The notes: a model not told the origin generated them from the letters alone. A stretch of DNA of 64,000 nt from Paraburkholderia sp. (GCF_024281035.1 NZ_JAMXLH010000050.1:62001-126000), one strand, 5' to 3'; numbered from the stretch's first letter, positions 1 to 9,949 are shown. Translations and numbers: made by a program.

Positions 1-493
1 TGATGCCGCCGGCCAGTAGCCACGCGGCGCCGCCTGGCGGCAACGCTTCGAGCAACGGGCGGACCGCGACGACCGCGAGCCAGCCCATCACGACGTACAG
101 GACCATCGAAAGCACGCGCGTGCGCCGGCCGATGGTGAGTTCCTGCGCGATGCCGAGGACGGCCAGTCCCCAGCTCACGCCGAACAGCGACCAGCCCCAC
201 GGCCCACGCAGCGTGACGAGCGTGAACGGAGTATAGCTGCCCGCGATCAGCAGATAGATGGCCGAGTGGTCGCACTTCTGAAGAATTGCCTTCAGACGCG
301 GCCCGCGCACACCGTGATAAAGCGTCGAAATCGTGTACAGCGTGAACAGCATCGCGCCGTAGACTGCGAAGCTCACGACCTTGTATGCATCGTGATCGAG
401 CGCGCCGATTGTCACGAGCGACACGAGGCCCACTATCGACAGCATTGCGCCCACGAGGTGAGTAATGCTGTTCAGACGCTCACCAGCGTGCAT
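1..493 (-). CDS. Hemolysin III / PAQR (TrhA/YqfA) family membrane protein, 3' end truncated by window edge
   Basis: Reverse-strand reading starts MHAGERLNSITHLVGAMLSIVGLVSLV...YTISTLYHGVRGPRLKAILQKCDHSAIYLLIAGSYTPF, the characteristic hemolysin III motifs. Confidence 0.85.
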   Translation of the reverse strand, partial: MHAGERLNSITHLVGAMLSIVGLVSLVTIGALDHDAYKVVSFAVYGAMLFTLYTISTLYHGVRGPRLKAILQKCDHSAIYLLIAGSYTPFTLVTLRGPWGWSLFGVSWGLAVLGIAQELTIGRRTRVLSMVLYVVMGWLAVVAVRPLLEALPPGGAAWLLAGGI

Positions 494-910
494 AACCACT
501 CCTTGTTTTTCTGCTGCGCGGCGCTTTTCGGTTCTTTCCGCTTCCTTCCTGCCTGGTTGCTGCTTTGTTCCTGCATGTATCCGGCGTTTTTCCGGTGTTG
601 TTCCGGTGTTTTTCCGGCTGCACGCCGCGCGCTGTGCAACCGGACGCCTTCGTTTCTGCGACATGCGCCGCCTGTATGCCGCCTATATGCCACCACGAAC
701 GGCACGATGCCGCTGTGTGCCAGGGCACAAAAGCCAGGCACCACAGGCACCGAAGCGTGCCGCACAATCCGGGCCCGAAATAGCGAAGGGCGCAACCCGC
801 GATGTTCGGCAGGCTGCGCCCTGTCAGGCAGACGCCACTACGCAACTATAACAGTAACTACTTGCATGGGTTTGCAGGGGACGCTGTGGCCCCAATCTGT
901 GGCCACAGCG

Positions 911-2206
911 TCAGTCGAGCGGTGCGGAGCGCAGTTCGGCCACCTGTTGCGGCGATACCGGCCTGCCCTTGTTGCCCCAGGACATGCGGATGAACGTCAC
1001 CACGGCTGCGACCTCCTGATTCGACAGCGACTGCGCGAACGGCGGCATGCCGTAGGGCCGCGGATTGCGGTCCGTGCTCGGCGGATAGCCGCCGTTGAGC
1101 ACCATGCGGATCGGGTTCACGGCCGAATGCATCTGGATCGACTGGTTGTTCGCGAGCGGCGGGTAGTTCGGCGGCATGCCGAGGCCGTTGTCCGCGTGAC
1201 ACTTCGCGCACTGGTCGCGATAGATCTTCTCGCCTTGCTGCAGCAGTTCGCCGCCGAAGGCTTCCGACGTCTCCATCTGCGTCGTCTCGGGCGCCTCGCT
1301 CTTTTGCGGGAGGGTCTTCAGGTACGTCGCCATCGCGCGGATGTCTTCGTCGGAGAGGTACTGCAAGCTGTTGTGAACCACGTCCGCCATCGGGCCGAAC
1401 ACCACGCCGCGCTGCGAGACGCCGGTCCGCAGCAGGCTCACGATGTCCTTGATGTCCCAGTCGCCGAGCCCGCCTTCGCCCGACGTGAGCGAAGGCGCAT
1501 ACCAGTTCTGCAGCGGGATCAGCCCGCCGCCGAACGCCGCCGAGTTGACCGGGCCGCCCACCATGTTGATCGAGGTGTGGCACATCGCGCAGTGGCCGAG
1601 GCCGTCGACGAGATACGCGCCGCGGTTCCACTCGACCGACTTGGTCGGATCGGGTGCGAACTCGCCTTCGCGGAAGAACAGTGTGCGCCAGCCGATCAGC
1701 AGGTTGCGGTTGCTGAACGGAAAGCGCAGCTCGTGTGGGCGGCTTGGCACGTTCGCGGGCGGCACCGAGCGCAGGAACGCGTAGAGCGCATCCACGTCGG
1801 CGCGCGTGACTTTCGTGTAGCTCGCGAACGGGAACGCCGGATAGAGCAGGCTGCCGTCCTTCGAGTGGCCGGTGTGCATCGCGCGATAGAAGTCGTCGGC
1901 GCTCCACTTGCCGATGCCGTATTGATCGTCGGGCGTGATGTTCGGCGTGTAGAGCGTGCCGAACGGCGTCGCCATCGCCAGGCCGCCCGCGAACAGCTTG
2001 CCGCCGCGCACGGTGTGGCACGCGAAGCAGTCGCCGGCGCGGGCGAGGTATTCGCCGCGCTTGATGAGGTTGGCCTCGTCGGTGGGCGCGGCCGCGAGCG
2101 CCTCGCCGATGTGCAGCGCTTCGAGGCCGGACCACAGCACCGGCACGAGTGCCGCGACCGCAACGACGACGGCCGCGGAAAGAGCGAACAGGGACTTGCG
2201 TTTCAT
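911..2206 (-). CDS. Multiheme cytochrome c (alcohol-dehydrogenase cytochrome subunit type)
   Basis: 431 aa with signal-like N-terminus and three CxxCH motifs (CFACH, CAMCH, CAKCH). Confidence 0.85.
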   Translation of the reverse strand: MKRKSLFALSAAVVVAVAALVPVLWSGLEALHIGEALAAAPTDEANLIKRGEYLARAGDCFACHTVRGGKLFAGGLAMATPFGTLYTPNITPDDQYGIGKWSADDFYRAMHTGHSKDGSLLYPAFPFASYTKVTRADVDALYAFLRSVPPANVPSRPHELRFPFSNRNLLIGWRTLFFREGEFAPDPTKSVEWNRGAYLVDGLGHCAMCHTSINMVGGPVNSAAFGGGLIPLQNWYAPSLTSGEGGLGDWDIKDIVSLLRTGVSQRGVVFGPMADVVHNSLQYLSDEDIRAMATYLKTLPQKSEAPETTQMETSEAFGGELLQQGEKIYRDQCAKCHADNGLGMPPNYPPLANNQSIQMHSAVNPIRMVLNGGYPPSTDRNPRPYGMPPFAQSLSNQEVAAVVTFIRMSWGNKGRPVSPQQVAELRSAPLD

Positions 2207-2228
2207 ATGGCTGTCTCCCCCAGGCGCC

Positions 2229-2999
2229 TTATTGCGGCTCGCTGCCGCAAGCGAGCGGTGTCTTCAACGAGCCCGCCGGTGCCGGCACGGGATTTTGCGG
2301 AGCGGGCTGCGTGGAGAGCCAGGCCGCGACCGCACTCACGTCCTCGTCGGATAGACGCGTGGCGATCGTATGCATGCAGTCCGGCACGATGGCACGCCGC
2401 GAACCCGAGCGCCACGCGCCGATCTGCGCGCTGATGTAGTCCGCATGCAGGCCGACGAGACCCGGAATCGCCGGTTCCATGCCGGTCAGCTTCTCGCCGT
2501 GACATGCGGCACAGGCCGGAACCTGCCGCGCCGGGTCGCCGTGCAGGACGATTTCGCTGCCGCGGGCAAGCTTGCTCGCGGAGACCGTCGGTGTGGCGGG
2601 CGGCGGATAAGGCGGACGCTGCTGCGAGAAGTGCGTCGCGATCTCGTGCAGGTAGTCGTCGGAGAGATAGGTGACCAGGTAGTTCATCGGAGGGTACTTG
2701 CGGCGCCCCTCGCGAAAATTCTCCAACTGGTTGAACAGATACTGGACCGGTTTGCCGGCGAGCCGCGGGAAGTAATCGTTGTCCGAACCCTGGCCTTGTT
2801 TGCCGTGGCAGGCGGCACAGCCCCGCACGCGCGCTTCGATCGTGTCCGGGGCCTTGGCTTGTGGGGCCTTCGCTTGCGGCGTCTGTGCGTGCGCCGCGTT
2901 GAAAACGCCGGTCGCCCCGAATACCAGCAATGCTCCGAGGGGCGCGGCGAGCGGAATGAGCGGTCGGAAGAGGCGTCTTGGGAACACGCTTAACTCCAT
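2229..2999 (-). CDS. Diheme cytochrome c4-like protein
   Basis: Start chosen at MELSVFPRRLF (signal peptide); CAACHGKQGQGSDNDYFPRLAG and CAACHGEKLTGMEPAIPGL motifs; operonic with the upstream cytochrome. Confidence 0.8.
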   Translation of the reverse strand: MELSVFPRRLFRPLIPLAAPLGALLVFGATGVFNAAHAQTPQAKAPQAKAPDTIEARVRGCAACHGKQGQGSDNDYFPRLAGKPVQYLFNQLENFREGRRKYPPMNYLVTYLSDDYLHEIATHFSQQRPPYPPPATPTVSASKLARGSEIVLHGDPARQVPACAACHGEKLTGMEPAIPGLVGLHADYISAQIGAWRSGSRRAIVPDCMHTIATRLSDEDVSAVAAWLSTQPAPQNPVPAPAGSLKTPLACGSEPQ

Positions 3000-3509
3000 C
3001 TTTATCGTGGACCTGACCGGGCTTCGAACGACCCGGCTTCCAGGCTGCGCGCGCTGAAATCTGCTGGCCTTGCGCGCTGCGGCGACGCGAAATTCTATCA
3101 TCGCCGTCTTGCGGCGACCATTTGTCGCACATGCCGCGCCGACCGTGCAAGGGCTTACCCGAACGCCATTGCAACAACCCGGAGCACTATCGCCGGAATC
3201 AGCCGGTATCATTCTGCACCGGTTGCCGGATCCGTGGCACGCGTTTGTTCGGCGCCCGCGTGCCCGAATCCGCATTGGAGCCATGCGGGGGATGCCTTTC
3301 GGACGAGGTGCATCGCGTGGCTCGCTGCTGTTTAATTTGCGTTTTCTTCGATGTTTGCTTCGGGTTTGCTTCGATGCCTATGTACTCATGTTTCATGTTG
3401 CTTCTTTGCCACTGGTCTCGATGACTCCAATTGCACTTTGCTGTTCGATGCGGCGTACCTGCCCCGCGTATCTCTTTTCGTTGCGTGAACGCGGGGAGGC
3501 GACGGCCCG

Positions 3510-4436
3510 ATGAAACCCGACTGGCTCTGGATCGGGCAGGTCGCGATGGCCGCCCTCATCAACGTTGCGTACGCATTCGCCCTGGGTTCGGCGCTCTACG
3601 GCGCGTGGCTCGAAAGGGACGGGCATCGCCCCGTCTCGCCCGCTCATGCGGCATGGCTGCGCGCACAACGCTCGCTGCGCGCGGCGGCCATCGTGCTCGT
3701 GATCGCGCTGGCGATGTGGCTGCTCTACGAAAGCGCGTCGATGAGCGGTGAGCGCCTGCCTGCCGCGTTCGGCGTCGTGTCGACGGTGCTCACGCAGACG
3801 CACGTCGGGCAGGCGTGGGGCGTCGCCGCTGGCGGCGCGCTCGTGCTGGTTGCGACGGCATTCCTCCGGTCCGGCGGCGTGCGCGACGGCGTGCTCTGGA
3901 TCGCGCTCGTCGTTATCGCGCTGGGGCGCGCGGCGCTCGGCCATGCCGCCGATTCGGGCTTCGCCTCGGCCGCGCTCGGCATGCACGCGCTGCACGTCCT
4001 GAGCTCGAGCGCGTGGGGCGGCATCGTCCTCGCGGGCGGATTTGCCGTGCTGCCGGCGCTCGGTGCGTCGACGGCGCGCGGCATCCTGATCCGCACGTCG
4101 ACCCAGGTGTCGAACGTGGCGATGTTCTCGGTGGGCTTCATGTTCGCGACCGGCGTGTTCAATGCCGTGCGCGGCTCAGGCGGCTCGCTCGCCGCGCTGA
4201 CCGGCAGTTCGTGGGGCCACGTGCTGCTGTTCAAGGCGGGGCTCGTGGCGCTCGCACTCGTGCTGGGCGGCTATAACCGGATCGTCGCCATGGCGCAGTT
4301 GCGCCGGTCGGCTTCGACGGCGGCGGCGCGGCGCTTCGTGAACGTGCTTCACCTGGAAGCGATCGTGATGATCGGCGTGCTCGTGCTGGCGGCCGTGCTC
4401 GCGCGCAGCGTGCCGGCCTACGTGTTGCACGGCTGA
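3510..4436 (+). CDS. CopD family copper resistance / membrane protein
   Basis: 308 aa hydrophobic multi-TM protein with CopD-like GHAADSGFASAALGMHALHVLSSSAWGGIVLAGG. Confidence 0.7.
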   Translation: MKPDWLWIGQVAMAALINVAYAFALGSALYGAWLERDGHRPVSPAHAAWLRAQRSLRAAAIVLVIALAMWLLYESASMSGERLPAAFGVVSTVLTQTHVGQAWGVAAGGALVLVATAFLRSGGVRDGVLWIALVVIALGRAALGHAADSGFASAALGMHALHVLSSSAWGGIVLAGGFAVLPALGASTARGILIRTSTQVSNVAMFSVGFMFATGVFNAVRGSGGSLAALTGSSWGHVLLFKAGLVALALVLGGYNRIVAMAQLRRSASTAAARRFVNVLHLEAIVMIGVLVLAAVLARSVPAYVLHG

Positions 4437-4477
4437 TACGTGAATTCCGAAGGCCGCGAAGGCCACATGCAGCGGCC

Positions 4478-4819
4478 TCACTCGTAGCCGAGCCGGTGAC
4501 TGAGGATCGGCGAGAAGAAGAGGCCGATGGCGCACCCGGCGGCCTTGCCTTCGAGTTCGGCGAGTGCGGACACCGACGAAGGATCCCACAACAGATCGAT
4601 CAGTTGCGGCGCGCACCACAGCACCGCAACGCCGATGAACGCGTGTTCGACGGCGAGGATGCGCCAGCCGTGCGCGCGGGCGATTGCCGCAACGATCACC
4701 CGCATGATGCCGAAGACGACCAGCGCGCCGACGGCGGCCTGTTCGCGGATCAGATAGTCCGGGAGCGTCGTGTCCATGTGAATCCCTGTAACGCGCAATG
4801 GGTCCTGGGGATTCAGCAA
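4478..4819 (-). CDS. Small integral membrane protein of unknown function (probable start 4777, MDTTLPDYL)
   Basis: 113-aa ORF, hydrophobic; no specific family recognised. Confidence 0.5.
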   Translation of the reverse strand: MLNPQDPLRVTGIHMDTTLPDYLIREQAAVGALVVFGIMRVIVAAIARAHGWRILAVEHAFIGVAVLWCAPQLIDLLWDPSSVSALAELEGKAAGCAIGLFFSPILSHRLGYE

Positions 4820-5058
4820 GGACTACGCCAGCGCAGCGCCGGTTGCGGTCGGTGCGCGCCTCGTGCGCGACGGATCATGAGCGGCGGGGCTCGCGGCGAT
4901 GGTTTTATGTGCGCATGAAGACAATCGCCGCGTGCGCCCAATGGCGTCACGCGGCGAATCGGCTTCGAACCGGCCTTAAACGTTGCGGCGCTGAAACGCG
5001 TCTTGCAGGCAGCGTCGTTTGACGCCGCCCGCGCGGTTGAGGCCGGTCACCACGCCTG

Positions 5059-6207
5059 TCACCACTCGGCGACGCTGCCGTCCGCGTGACGCCACACCGG
5101 ATTGCGCCAGCGATGGCCGGTCTTCGCCATCTCGCGCACTTGCTCCTCGTTCACGTCGATGCCGAGACCCGGGCCCTGCGGTATCGACACGAATCCATCC
5201 TCGTACGCGAACACGCCCGGATTATGGATGTAGTCGAGCAGATCGTTGCCCTTGTTGTAGTGAATGCCGAGGCTCTGCTCCTGGATGAAGGCGTTGTAGC
5301 TCACGGCGTCGATCTGCAGGCAGGCCGCGAGCGCGATCGGACCGAGCGGGCAATGCAGCGCGAGCGCGACGTCATACGCTTCGGCCATGGCGGCGATCTT
5401 GCGGCATTCGCTGATGCCGCCCGCGTGCGAAGCGTCGGGCTGGATGATGTCCACATAGCCGCCCGCGAGGATGTGCTTGAAGTCCCAGCGCGAGTAGAGC
5501 CGCTCGCCGAGCGCGATCGGCGTGCTGGTCTGGTCGACGATGTCGCGCAGCGCCTCGACGTTTTCGGAGAGCACGGGCTCTTCGATGAACATGAGCTTGT
5601 ACGGATCGAGTTCCTTCGCGAGCACCTTCGCCATCGGCTTGTGGACGCGGCCATGGAAATCGACGCCGATGCCCACGTGCGGCCCGACCGCCTCGCGCAC
5701 GGCGGCGACATTGGCGATCACGCCTTCGACCTTGTCGAAGGTATCGATGATCTGCAGTTCTTCCGAACCGTTCATTTTCACGGCCTTGAAGCCGCGCTCG
5801 ACCACCGCGCGCGCGTTGTTCGCGACGTCGTGCGGACGGTCGCCGCCGATCCACGAATAGACCTTGATCCGGTCGCGCACCTGGCCGCCCAACAGTGCGT
5901 GAACGGGCACGCCGTGGTGCTTGCCGAGGATGTCCCAGAGCGCCTGATCGATGCCCGCAATCGCGCTCATCGAAACCGGCCCGCCGCGATAGAAACCCGC
6001 GCGATACATGACCTGCCAGTGATCCTCGATGTGGCGCGGGTCCTTGCCGACCAGATAGTCGGCGAGTTCGTGGACGGCGGCTTCGACCGTGTGCGCGCGG
6101 CCTTCGACGATCGGCTCGCCCCAGCCGACGATGCCCTCGTCGGTTTCGATCTTCAGGAAGAGCCAGCGCGGCGGGACGACGAACGTTTCGAGCCTGGTGA
6201 TTTTCAT
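5059..6207 (-). CDS. dgoD: D-galactonate dehydratase (enolase superfamily)
   Basis: 382 aa [48 protein letters not shown]..., very characteristic DgoD sequence. Confidence 0.95.
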   Translation of the reverse strand: MKITRLETFVVPPRWLFLKIETDEGIVGWGEPIVEGRAHTVEAAVHELADYLVGKDPRHIEDHWQVMYRAGFYRGGPVSMSAIAGIDQALWDILGKHHGVPVHALLGGQVRDRIKVYSWIGGDRPHDVANNARAVVERGFKAVKMNGSEELQIIDTFDKVEGVIANVAAVREAVGPHVGIGVDFHGRVHKPMAKVLAKELDPYKLMFIEEPVLSENVEALRDIVDQTSTPIALGERLYSRWDFKHILAGGYVDIIQPDASHAGGISECRKIAAMAEAYDVALALHCPLGPIALAACLQIDAVSYNAFIQEQSLGIHYNKGNDLLDYIHNPGVFAYEDGFVSIPQGPGLGIDVNEEQVREMAKTGHRWRNPVWRHADGSVAEW

Positions 6208-6315
6208 GGCGGTGTCTCCGGTTTTTCCGGTGTCGGGTGCGGCGCGCGTGGGTCACGCGTCTTCGGCGTTCATGCTACTTCAAAAGCTGCTGTTAAGTGC
6301 TATTAATAGTATTAT

Positions 6316-7053
6316 TTGGCTTCGGGTCCCATTATCTGGGCATGCGGACCGCAACGACATTCGAGGAGAACGGCGATTCAGCGCGATCTGCACGGCACGG
6401 TGGCATTCGAACTCGGTAGCGCGATCCTGCGCGGCGACTACGCGCCCGCGCAAGTGCTGCCGCGCGAGGCCGAACTCATGGAGATGTTCGACGTCAGCCG
6501 CACCGTGCTGCGCGAAGCGCTGCGCACGCTCACGTCGAAGGGGCTGGTGGAATCGCGTCCGCGCGTGGGTACGCGCGTGCGCGCGCGTGAAGCGTGGAAT
6601 CTGCTCGATGCCGACGTGCTCGACTGGTATGGGGGCGTTGCGCCGCCGCTTGCGTTCGCGCTCAAGCTTCAGGAGATGCGCGAGATGGTTGAGCCGTTCG
6701 CGGCCGGGCTGGCGGCGAGCGCGCACGATGCCGATGCGCTGGCGGTTCTGCGTGAAGCGCACGACGCGATGGTGGGCGCGCGTAACGTCGACGAATGGGT
6801 GCGCGCCGATCTGCGCTTTCACCTCGCCATGCTCGCGGCTTGTCGCAATGAACTGCTCGTGCCGCTCGGCGCGCTGATTGCTCGTACGCTTGAGGGGCAG
6901 TTGCGTATGAATGCTGCGCGCGCGGAGGTGTTCAACGCCGCGCTGGCGGAGCATACGGCTGTGTTCGATGCGATTGCGTGTCGGGATGCGCCGCGTGCGA
7001 CATCGGCGATGGCGGCGTTGTTGCGCACGACGCGGGAGCGGATCGAGGGGTGA
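6316..7053 (+). CDS. FadR/GntR family transcriptional regulator, likely galactonate regulator
   Basis: wHTH (LPREAELMEMFDVSRTVLREALRTLTSKGLVESRPRVGTRV) plus FCD domain; divergent from dgoD. Confidence 0.85.
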   Translation: MASGPIIWACGPQRHSRRTAIQRDLHGTVAFELGSAILRGDYAPAQVLPREAELMEMFDVSRTVLREALRTLTSKGLVESRPRVGTRVRAREAWNLLDADVLDWYGGVAPPLAFALKLQEMREMVEPFAAGLAASAHDADALAVLREAHDAMVGARNVDEWVRADLRFHLAMLAACRNELLVPLGALIARTLEGQLRMNAARAEVFNAALAEHTAVFDAIACRDAPRATSAMAALLRTTRERIEG

Positions 7054-7315
7054 TTGGTGTGGGGCGTTCGAGCGCTTTGCGCGCCTCTTTTTCCGCCAGG
7101 TGTTTACTGCAAGACACCAAAGAGATGTCTTGCAGTGTCGATCACGATAGTCTTATTGAGGAAGAGGGTGTTGCCTATTATCGCGGGAAATCCACTATCG
7201 CCCCCTACTGAAGCCGCTGATCGAGTAGGACGCTGGTCTGGTGTGGTGCGATAGATGCGAATAAAGCCGCGATTTGTGCGACAATTTTTTCGCGAATGAG
7301 CCAGCGAGGTTTCCT

Positions 7316-7585
7316 ATGTCCGAACGCATCAATGCCCGTCTGTCGCAGCCCCTGGCTGAGTTTGTGAGCCGGATGGTTGGCGAAACAGGTCTCTATGAGA
7401 CGCCTAGCGAGTATGTGCGCGACCTCATCAGGCGCGATATGGAGAAGCGCGAAGGCCAGTTTCTACAAGAGGCTATCCTTGCGGGCTACCGTGATCTTGC
7501 CGCGGGCCGCGTTTTTGCGTCGTCCGGGGATTTCAAGGCCGACATGGCTTTGCTGGATCGCAAGGAGGCCGAGGGCTGGCAATGA
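7316..7585 (+). CDS. ParD/CopG-type antitoxin
   Basis: MSERINARLSQPLAEFVSRMVGETGLYETPSEYVRDLIRRDMEKREG ribbon-helix-helix; 4-bp overlap with downstream toxin gene. Confidence 0.85.
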   Translation: MSERINARLSQPLAEFVSRMVGETGLYETPSEYVRDLIRRDMEKREGQFLQEAILAGYRDLAAGRVFASSGDFKADMALLDRKEAEGWQ

Positions 7586-7932
7586 CGGAATCTGCCGCCC
7601 GATTATTCCTGACCCGCCACGCGGCACTTGAGCTACGTCGAATTCATGTGCGCTCCACCCGCGAATGGGGCGAAGCGGTGGCCGACCGATATCTTGATGA
7701 TGTGTACGTTGCGATACAACGGGCGGCCGCCAGGCCGGAGGATGGCCGCTTGCGGCAGCTTCGCTCGGCACCTTTCTTGATGGTGCCCGCACGGCAACAC
7801 TTCGTGATCTATGACATCGTGCCAGATGGCATTGTTGTGCTCGCCGTCGAGCCTCAGGTCCGTGACATTGAAACACTGATTGCCGGGTTCACTCCTGCAT
7901 TTCTGGCGGAAGTTGAGCGGCTGAGGCAATGA
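7582..7932 (+). CDS. ParE/RelE-superfamily toxin
   Basis: 116 aa, LTRHAALELRRIHVRSTREWGEAVADRYLDDVYVAIQRAAARPEDGR...HFVIYDIVPDGIVVLAV; overlaps the antitoxin. Confidence 0.85.
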   Translation: MTESAARLFLTRHAALELRRIHVRSTREWGEAVADRYLDDVYVAIQRAAARPEDGRLRQLRSAPFLMVPARQHFVIYDIVPDGIVVLAVEPQVRDIETLIAGFTPAFLAEVERLRQ

Positions 7933-7977
7933 TGATGTCCGTGGCCGGGGCATTGCTTGATGGCCACTGCCCGCGCT

Positions 7978-8158
7978 GTCCTTGCAGATCGTCGCGTTTG
8001 CCCGTGAGCATGGCCGCATCACGATGGCCGAGGCGATCAAGCTGACAGGCAGCAATCGAAACACTTTGAAGCTGCACTTCCGCGATCTGATCGATCGCGG
8101 ACATTTGGAGCTGCACGGCAGTGGGCGTGGCGTCTGGTACGGACTGAAGTCGGTTTAG
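7978..8158 (+). pseudogene. C-terminal remnant of a Fic-type/winged-helix protein
   Basis: Reading LQIVAFAREHGRITMAEAIKLTGSNRNTLKLHFRDLIDRGHLELHGSGRGVWYGLKSV* has no upstream N-terminal domain. Confidence 0.5.
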
Positions 8159-8327
8159 GAAAAAGCGGATACACCTGCTGCCCGGCACTGCCCCTCATTA
8201 CGCATCAAACAGAGAGGAGTGCGTAGAAAATAACACACAAATGGTAAGCTCGGCCCCGCCTCGTCTGCATCGACACTTTTGCGCCGCAATTTATTTTTGC
8301 CGAACAACCTGAATCTTGTGGAACTGA

Positions 8328-8357
8328 AAAGGGCTTCCGATTTCCCGGAAGCCCTTT
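8328..8357. terminator. Strong hairpin, likely bidirectional terminator
   Basis: AAAGGGCTTCC ... GGAAGCCCTTT, 11-bp perfect stem. Confidence 0.7.
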
Positions 8358-8427
8358 CTACATCTAGTGACGAATCAGGTAGGGGCCTTCTGGTCCAGAC
8401 CTGATCTGCGTGGGCGTATTCCGGCAA

Positions 8428-9105
8428 TCAGACAAGTTTCGAATCGACATCGACAGGAAGCTCCGAGAGTATTTCAAGTGATTCGTCGGAAAGCACATCG
8501 TCCCCCTCGAATCCGAATAGCGTCATATCCCGCCTCACGAGCAAGTCCCGGATTTCGGTTCTGAAAAGGCGTACCAACGATACGATGACGGCATCGATAT
8601 CCGCGTTGCCCGTCTCCAGCACCATATGGTCCAGTAGATCGACCGTCGTCTCGGCGCTGAGCATCAAATCGCCCGTTACCCAGCTATTGACCGTAAAGAG
8701 GCTGATTGGCAGGCCCTTGGCATCGAAGCCGATGGTCAGCAGGTGCCGGGTGTCGACCCGAGCATCAGCCCCGCCCGCAAGTTGCGCGAACGCCAGTTCT
8801 CGCCTCGAGCGCAACCGTCGCGACCACAGCCTGCGCCTTGCAAAGAGGTGAATGTGCCCGTGCTCTCTGGCGCCGGGTCTGTCTTCCGGTGAGTGCGAGT
8901 GATAGAACCACTGGTAACTGCCGTCCGCATCAATTGCGTCATATTCCGGATAGTGGGTCCATTGTTTCGGAGACTGACCGCGCAACAGGCTATCCAGAAG
9001 ATGTTCACTCCGCTGGGCGAGGCCGGCATAGACATCGAGCAAACGCAAGCCGGCGGCGCGCGCGTCGTCGCCGGCTGGACGCGTTGATTGCCGGGCCCGG
9101 GCCAT
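8428..9105 (-). CDS. DUF6969-like conserved hypothetical protein
   Basis: Start MARARQSTRPAG at 9105; HYPEYDAIDADGSYQWFYHSHSPEDRPGAREHGHIHLF and TVNSWVTGDLML motifs; 5 bp after the stop of the Cys-rich peptide gene. Confidence 0.65.
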   Translation of the reverse strand: MARARQSTRPAGDDARAAGLRLLDVYAGLAQRSEHLLDSLLRGQSPKQWTHYPEYDAIDADGSYQWFYHSHSPEDRPGAREHGHIHLFARRRLWSRRLRSRRELAFAQLAGGADARVDTRHLLTIGFDAKGLPISLFTVNSWVTGDLMLSAETTVDLLDHMVLETGNADIDAVIVSLVRLFRTEIRDLLVRRDMTLFGFEGDDVLSDESLEILSELPVDVDSKLV

Positions 9106-9110
9106 GGGTA

Positions 9111-9374
9111 TCAGCTTTGAGGAGCGCACTTCGGAGCGCACTTCGGGCCACACTTCGGGCCGCACTTCGGAGCGAATTTGCTGGCGCCGCACTTGACCTT
9201 CTTCATGCTCTTCCTGGGCGCGCATCTTCCCGCACATTTTGCTGCGCGGCACTTCGCCATTTCAGCGTTGGGGGCGCACTTCGCCGGGCCCTTCATTTCC
9301 TGGGCCGCGACCGGCAACGCCAGGGTGGCGGCGGTCAGGGCGGTCAGAGAGGCGAGTTTCAACGATGTCTTCAC
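9111..9374 (-). CDS. Secreted Cys-rich peptide with Lys-Cys-(Gly/Ala)-Pro repeats, bufferin-like metallophore precursor
   Basis: GTG start; signal peptide VKTSLKLASLTALTAATLALPVAAQ; mature part has 9 Cys and ends KFAPKCGPKCGPKCAPKCAPQS. Confidence 0.7.
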   Translation of the reverse strand: MKTSLKLASLTALTAATLALPVAAQEMKGPAKCAPNAEMAKCRAAKCAGRCAPRKSMKKVKCGASKFAPKCGPKCGPKCAPKCAPQS

Positions 9375-9423
9375 GATGGCTCCTTGATGGTGAGTAGTGC
9401 GAGGCGCCAGAAGGCCTCCTCGA

Positions 9424-9457
9424 CCGCTAAGAGGGCCCTGGGCACGAAAAGGGTTCG
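9424..9457 (-). promoter_or_regulatory. Predicted ECF-type promoter copy 1 (drives 9374..8428)
   Basis: Reverse-strand CGAACCCTTTTCGTGCCCAGGGCCCTCTTAGCGG; same spacing as copies 2 and 3. Confidence 0.65.
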
Positions 9458-9487
9458 GCGGCACCGCAAATATATTTTCGCGGACCG

Positions 9488-9521
9488 CGAATCGTTTTTG
9501 CACCTGGCCGCCTCTTAGTGG
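9488..9521 (+). promoter_or_regulatory. Predicted ECF-type promoter copy 2 (drives thioredoxin operon)
   Basis: CGAATCGTTTTTGCACCTGGCCGCCTCTTAGTGG, 41 bp upstream of ATG 9563. Confidence 0.65.
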
Positions 9522-9562
9522 GGGTTCCTCCTTCAATCCCGTGAAGCACGCAAGGAAGCACC

Positions 9563-9949
9563 ATGAAAGCTCTGCGCACACTCGTTGGAATCATTCTGGC
9601 CGCATCGGCTTCCCTGACCGTGGCGGGCGAAATCAAGCCCTACACACCGCAAGCGTTCGACCAATTGACGCAGGCGGGCAAGCCCGTGGTCGTCGATGTC
9701 AGTGCAACCTGGTGCCCGACCTGCAAGGCCCAACGGCCCATCGTCGAGAACCTCATGAAGCAGCCTGCCTACCGGGACGTGACGGTGCTCACGGTCGATT
9801 TCGACACGAACAAGGCTGCCCTGAAGCTATTCAAGGTCAACATGCAAAGCACGTTCGTGGCCTTCAAGGGAGCATCGGAAGTGGGGCGCTCGGTGGGCGA
9901 CACCACGCCTTCGGGCATCGAAAACCTCATCAGAAAGACGGTCAATTGA
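9563..9949 (+). CDS. Thioredoxin-family protein with signal peptide
   Basis: WCPTC active site in KPVVVDVSATWCPTCKAQRPIVENLM; RBS aaggaagcacc. Confidence 0.9.
   Translation: MKALRTLVGIILAASASLTVAGEIKPYTPQAFDQLTQAGKPVVVDVSATWCPTCKAQRPIVENLMKQPAYRDVTVLTVDFDTNKAALKLFKVNMQSTFVAFKGASEVGRSVGDTTPSGIENLIRKTVN

Noticed and set aside
266-2434. 722-aa + strand ORF
   Set aside because: Antisense to clear cytochrome c genes and a hemolysin III gene; Arg/His-rich shadow ORF typical of GC-rich DNA.
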